Source of the DNA: Anaerolineales bacterium
GTDB lineage: Bacteria > Chloroflexota > Anaerolineae > Anaerolineales > UBA4823
DNA length: 64,000 nucleotides
Reading direction: 5' to 3'
NCBI GenBank assembly: GCA_016929095.1
Contig: JAFGJM010000022.1
Location: 62,001 to 126,000 of the forward strand
This document shows positions 60,750 through 64,000 of the stretch, piece by piece. A program made the position numbers and the translations under genes. The notes under the pieces were generated by a model that was not told the DNA's origin, did no database searches, and worked only from the letters and a program-made list of their open reading frames with translations. How positions within the stretch are numbered: position 1 is the first letter of the stretch; each line of letters begins with the position of its first letter.

Positions 60750-62588
60750 ATGACAAAAAATCAAATACAAAACCCCCCACAATATTACTGTTTTTTGCTT
60801 GTTGCATTTTTGGGGATATTTTTTACATCATTGGGTTATTCACACGGAACTGGCAATCAAATTGTACAAATGCCTATGGTAATACGCGTTATTAATCCAG
60901 CCTTCTTATCAAACGATTTTTTCGTTAACGTTACTTCAACGTATAACCCTCAGTTTTTCTATGCACAGTTTATAGGTTTATTGGCAAAAGTTTTCCCGCT
61001 TGCATATGTTGTTTTATTTCTTACAATAATCACCAATATCCTTACAGCCTGGATTACCTTTTTATTTGGGAGAGATTTGTTTAAAAATAATATGGCTGGC
61101 GCCTTAGCTGCTTGCATCGTGATGGGCGTGGATTGTTTCGATCTTGGGGCTGCGGCGATTATTCGAACGAATTACCTTATCCCCGGAACTTTGATAATGC
61201 CATTGATCCTCCTGTCCCTTTGGGCTGCTTTACGGCAAAAACCGATTATTTCGATCTGCCTGGCTGGATTGGCAGCGATCATTCATCCTCTTCTTGGTTT
61301 AGAAACAGGAGGAATATGTGTGCTAATAATTTCTACAACCCAAATATTCCTGAGAAAATTATTATCGAAAAACGAAAGTATTCGCATAAATAAAATTGTG
61401 ATTAGCGGTTTGATTTATTGTGTAGTTTCCGCCGCTTTTTTAATCCCAGAAGCAACGCAAACACATATTGATTCAATGGAATTTATTCATATTTTAGCAA
61501 ACTTTCGTTGCCCACATCATTACATCCCAAGTACTTTTAATTTAATAAATTACGCAGGTACCTTGAGTTTTTTTATTGCTGCTGCAATTGCATGGAAACT
61601 TTGGCAAAACAAAGTATCACCCCCAATAAGTCAAGCTATTGGAATATGCATGATCTCAATAATAGTATTATTTTTATGCATTGGTGGTTATGTTTTTGTT
61701 GAGATTTTTCCTAGTCGTTTATGGACAACCGCTCAGCCGTTTCGCCTCCTACTACTACCGAAATGGTTTGGAGAGGTCTTAATTTCGGGAATAATTGCAC
61801 TTCATCTTCAAGAAAACAAAAAATCATTTGTTGCATATCTTTCATTGGTTAGCTTATTGACGCCATTAACTATTGGTATTCCCCCGTTTTTCAGCACAAT
61901 AAAAACAAAAGTAAAGCAATTTTTTCCTGCGATACAGATCTTTTTTGAACCGGGTGCAACTCTTTTATTGGTAACCCTTTTACTGCTATGTTTTCAGCCT
62001 GGATTAAGGGTAGTCATTACTTTATTCTTATTTGTATTTTTATTCCTGGTTTTATTCTATCTGCCTAAAGAATTTTTTCTATCTCTAACAGGTCTGGGTG
62101 TATTTTTATTATTGATAATTTCAATTTATCGAATTCCAATCAGAAATGCTTTTGGAATGATTACAGTAATACCCCGCATTGCATTTGTTGACCTCACCGG
62201 GGAAGAAATCGAAGTGGCAAAATTTGCGCGAGAGAATTCTAATAGCAATGATATATTTTTAACTCCCCCAAATTTCGGGCAATTCAGACTTACTGCCGAA
62301 CGAGCTATCGTCGTTGATTATAAAGCCTTCCCATTTCGAGATAAACCTCTGCAGGAATGGTACACAAGAATTATCGATTGCTATGGTCCTGCAAAGGGTA
62401 GAAACCCCAATTTAAGAAATGACTTAGAACAAAATTTTAAAAACATTGATGATGAAAAGTTGATCACACTTCAAAGAAAATATGATTTTACTTATGTGGT
62501 TTTATTTTCAGAAACCAAAACAATTTTTCCGGTGTTATTTCAGACTGACACGTATAAAATTATTGAATTCGATAACAACACACACTAA
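60750..62588 (+). CDS. low-GC multispanning membrane protein (DUF6798-like end)
   Basis: A 612-residue membrane protein with about 12 hydrophobic segments (for example FLLVAFLGIFFTSLGYSHGT and VVLFLTIITNILTAWITFL). Its soluble C-terminal part has NDIFLTPPNFGQFRLTAERA and VVDYKAFPFRDKPLQEWYTR, the pattern I know from DUF6798 proteins near polysaccharide or glycosyl-transfer genes. Function is unknown. Its base composition is much more AT-rich than its neighbours, pointing to transfer. Its stop codon shares a base with the start of the next gene. Confidence 0.72.
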   Translation: MTKNQIQNPPQYYCFLLVAFLGIFFTSLGYSHGTGNQIVQMPMVIRVINPAFLSNDFFVNVTSTYNPQFFYAQFIGLLAKVFPLAYVVLFLTIITNILTAWITFLFGRDLFKNNMAGALAACIVMGVDCFDLGAAAIIRTNYLIPGTLIMPLILLSLWAALRQKPIISICLAGLAAIIHPLLGLETGGICVLIISTTQIFLRKLLSKNESIRINKIVISGLIYCVVSAAFLIPEATQTHIDSMEFIHILANFRCPHHYIPSTFNLINYAGTLSFFIAAAIAWKLWQNKVSPPISQAIGICMISIIVLFLCIGGYVFVEIFPSRLWTTAQPFRLLLLPKWFGEVLISGIIALHLQENKKSFVAYLSLVSLLTPLTIGIPPFFSTIKTKVKQFFPAIQIFFEPGATLLLVTLLLLCFQPGLRVVITLFLFVFLFLVLFYLPKEFFLSLTGLGVFLLLIISIYRIPIRNAFGMITVIPRIAFVDLTGEEIEVAKFARENSNSNDIFLTPPNFGQFRLTAERAIVVDYKAFPFRDKPLQEWYTRIIDCYGPAKGRNPNLRNDLEQNFKNIDDEKLITLQRKYDFTYVVLFSETKTIFPVLFQTDTYKIIEFDNNTH

Positions 62589-63013
62589 TGATATTTAATT
62601 ATCTCGGCTTAGCTGCCGGTTTGGCGGCGTTTTTGGGTATCTGGATTGGGCACGTGGCGGTGCGCGAGATCGAGTGCAGGGTGGTATCGATCACCCTGCC
62701 GTCAATCGGTTTTGCTCTGCTGGGATTTCTTTGCGAGATTGGCGCTTTTTTATCCGCTTCCAACCTGGTTTCCGGCACACTGGGTATCCTGGGGATGACA
62801 TTTTTATGGGACGCCCTGGAATTTCACCGCCAGCAAAAACGGATCGTCAAAGGGCGCGCCCCTGCCAATCCTGCCAACCCGCGCCACGCCCGCATTCTGG
62901 CGGAATATCCAACCGCCACCACATTGGACTTACTTAAGCGTGAGCCGCTCGGCCGCCCGGTGGGTGCACAAGAAGCGATCGCATTGATCAAAGCCAAGGA
63001 AAAATTGCTGTGA
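62588..63013 (+). CDS. DUF4491-like membrane protein
   Basis: A 141-residue protein with three hydrophobic segments and a polar tail. NLVSGTLGILGMTFLWDALE and FHRQQKRIVKGRAPANPANP follow the DUF4491 end pattern (lW-E-QxKRVxKGxxPxNP). The tail after residue 100 is longer than in the family. Function unknown. It overlaps the previous gene by one base and the next by four, so three genes are packed as one unit. Confidence 0.68.
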   Translation: MIFNYLGLAAGLAAFLGIWIGHVAVREIECRVVSITLPSIGFALLGFLCEIGAFLSASNLVSGTLGILGMTFLWDALEFHRQQKRIVKGRAPANPANPRHARILAEYPTATTLDLLKREPLGRPVGAQEAIALIKAKEKLL

Positions 63014-63342
63014 ATACCTTTGGCTTGGTCATTGGATTGATCACCTTAGCGGTCATTGGTATAGGGGCTTTTTGGGTTATCCGGGGCGAAAGGGTTCTGG
63101 GGTACCTCTGGTGGCCTTACTTCATTGGCGCCGGCGTATTGCTTATGGTTACATCGGGCTTCATAAAGAATGATTGGTGCTCAGCATTGGCGGGAGTAAT
63201 TGGCGCATCCTTAGTATGGGGGGCAACCGAGTTTAAAGAACAGGCTATTCGAGCAGAATTGGGCTGGTATCCGTTTGGCAACCATAAAAAGCGCCCGCCA
63301 TTTGCCAAAATTATCCAAAAGTGGAAACCTCCGAATCTTTAA
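63010..63342 (+). CDS. DUF4491-like membrane protein, second copy
   Basis: A 110-residue protein with three hydrophobic segments, started at GTG 63010 in a GTGA overlap with the previous stop. The end pattern SLVWGATEFKEQAIRAELGW then YPFGNHKKRPP is the DUF4491 form, and it is a distant paralogue of the protein before. The two probably pair in the membrane, which is inference. A plain AT-rich gap follows. Confidence 0.7.
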   Translation: MNTFGLVIGLITLAVIGIGAFWVIRGERVLGYLWWPYFIGAGVLLMVTSGFIKNDWCSALAGVIGASLVWGATEFKEQAIRAELGWYPFGNHKKRPPFAKIIQKWKPPNL

Positions 63343-63410
63343 ATTTAAGTTATCGCTCCGCCTGGTCACTCAATTATCCATGAGCGAATTTCTATAATTA
63401 TCCACGAACT

Positions 63411-63460
63411 CAAAACTGACAACTGACAGCCGAAAGCCGATAGCTGGCAGCTAACAGCTT
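63411..63460. repeat. short low-complexity tandem tract
   Basis: Units such as ACTGACA and AGCCGAAAGCCGATAGCTGG are repeated loosely just before the stop codon of the convergent nuclease-fold gene. Similar degenerate tracts lie at 43899-43933 and in several other gaps. Confidence 0.5.
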
Positions 63461-64000
63461 CACTTCGCTACTTCCATCACCACCGCCGGGTGATCGGATA
63501 CCGGAGAATCGATATATTCAACGGATAGCACGGGAATCTCTGTCGATACAAAAAAATGGTCGATGAGTTTTTCTGCCTGCAAGGTGGGAGGCAGCGGTGA
63601 ACCCGTCAATACCCAGGCGTCGGCAAAGGATTGGGTCGTCAGGCGATATTGTTCTGTAGTGGGTTCGAAGTTGAAATCGCCCATTGCAATCACGTTTTGT
63701 TTGCCTTCGAGCTGCTTTAAAATATTCTCTTGCTGAATGATCGGTCCGTCATTTCCCAGATGTGTGACCAGAATGTGATATTTCTTATCTTTAATCGTGA
63801 TGGTTGCCTCAATAGATGCGGTCTGTTCACCCAGGCTATACATAAAAAATGTGCGCGGATTTTCTATCGGGTAAAGAGAAAGTAAAGCAATACCAAAGGT
63901 GCCGGTCACTGTACGCGGGCCATAATACGCATACATGCCCAATCCCTGGCTAAACGTGCGTACAATATCCGCATTACCGCCCGAGAAGCGCGCCGTATCT
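63460..64000 (-). CDS. endonuclease/exonuclease/phosphatase-family protein (partial, cut by the window edge)
   Basis: The C-terminal part (at least 180 residues) of an EEP-fold hydrolase; its N-terminus lies beyond the right edge. Visible motifs are YHILVTHLGNDGP, VIAMGDFNFEPTTEQYRL (catalytic Asp and Asn), LIDHFFVS and SPVSDHPAVVMEVAK (the SDH signature). The frame stays open to base 64000 (ARFSGGNADIVRTFSQGLGM), so the internal Met/Leu starts are not the real start. Members cleave nucleic acids, phosphoinositides or sphingomyelin; the substrate is unknown. Confidence 0.88.
   Translation of the reverse strand, partial: DTARFSGGNADIVRTFSQGLGMYAYYGPRTVTGTFGIALLSLYPIENPRTFFMYSLGEQTASIEATITIKDKKYHILVTHLGNDGPIIQQENILKQLEGKQNVIAMGDFNFEPTTEQYRLTTQSFADAWVLTGSPLPPTLQAEKLIDHFFVSTEIPVLSVEYIDSPVSDHPAVVMEVAK

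Noticed and set aside
1-64000. tRNA, rRNA, CRISPR arrays or prophage genes
   Set aside because: I looked for TTCGA-type T-loops, rRNA-like stretches, regularly spaced repeats and phage structural genes, and found none that hold up.

Overview
The window looks like a chromosomal stretch of a Chloroflexota bacterium, probably of the class Anaerolineae. This is inferred from the style of the sequence, not from a database match. The signs are Thr/Pro-rich linkers (repeated TPT and TNT units) behind lipoprotein signals or membrane anchors, secreted proteins carrying a short FLPVVIR- or YLPLIF-like motif, TolB/WD40/PQQ propellers, DUF389 and DUF1385 membrane proteins, and many REP-like palindromes. 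I see no rRNA, tRNA, CRISPR array or phage block. Base composition is near even, except for AT-rich genes at 1322-5032 and 60750-62588.

Left part (1-21 kb). The window opens with a peroxiredoxin gene whose catalytic cysteine codon is TGA, followed at once by a hairpin resembling a bacterial SECIS element. I read it as a selenoprotein. Next come a large secreted two-propeller protein, a HEAT-repeat protein, a GH5 glycosidase and a REP/RAYT element (Y1 transposase plus palindromes, one of them inside the transposase gene). Then follow an MBL hydrolase, an esterase lipoprotein, a DUF389-ClC membrane pair, a WD40 lipoprotein coupled to tlyA (which carries an in-frame repeat insertion), an M20 peptidase, DUF1361 and DUF1385 membrane proteins, YjbQ and an MFS transporter.

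Middle (21-43 kb). trmD lies next to a two-gene sensory unit (V4R sensor plus diguanylate cyclase). A PadR regulator has an operator-like inverted repeat over its own start codon and overlaps an orphan molybdate-type permease. Housekeeping lepA, a flippase-like membrane protein, a GT4 glycosyltransferase, a methyltransferase, an MFS exporter and a Mut7-C protein follow. An SRP RNA gene with a near-consensus promoter was found from sequence alone at 33231-33338. After it come an acyl-CoA dehydrogenase, a LysM protein, a small regulator/membrane pair, a nitroreductase and two paralogous FMN-binding proteins on either side of a secreted beta-helix protein. A run of small genes (HD, XRE, SnoaL-like) completes this part.

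Right part (43-64 kb). A membrane-anchored C11 (clostripain-like) peptidase and an Lnt-like acyltransferase precede a compact five-gene MoxR/DUF58/DUF4129 operon, which has a terminator hairpin in its leader. An 800-base repeat-rich region, a 56-residue membrane peptide gene and a glycosyltransferase remnant follow. Next are acetyl- and methyltransferases, a lipid/NAD-kinase-like protein with an amidohydrolase, and an HTH-iron-sulfur protein. The window ends with a low-GC membrane protein, two DUF4491-like proteins and a nuclease-fold gene cut by the right edge.
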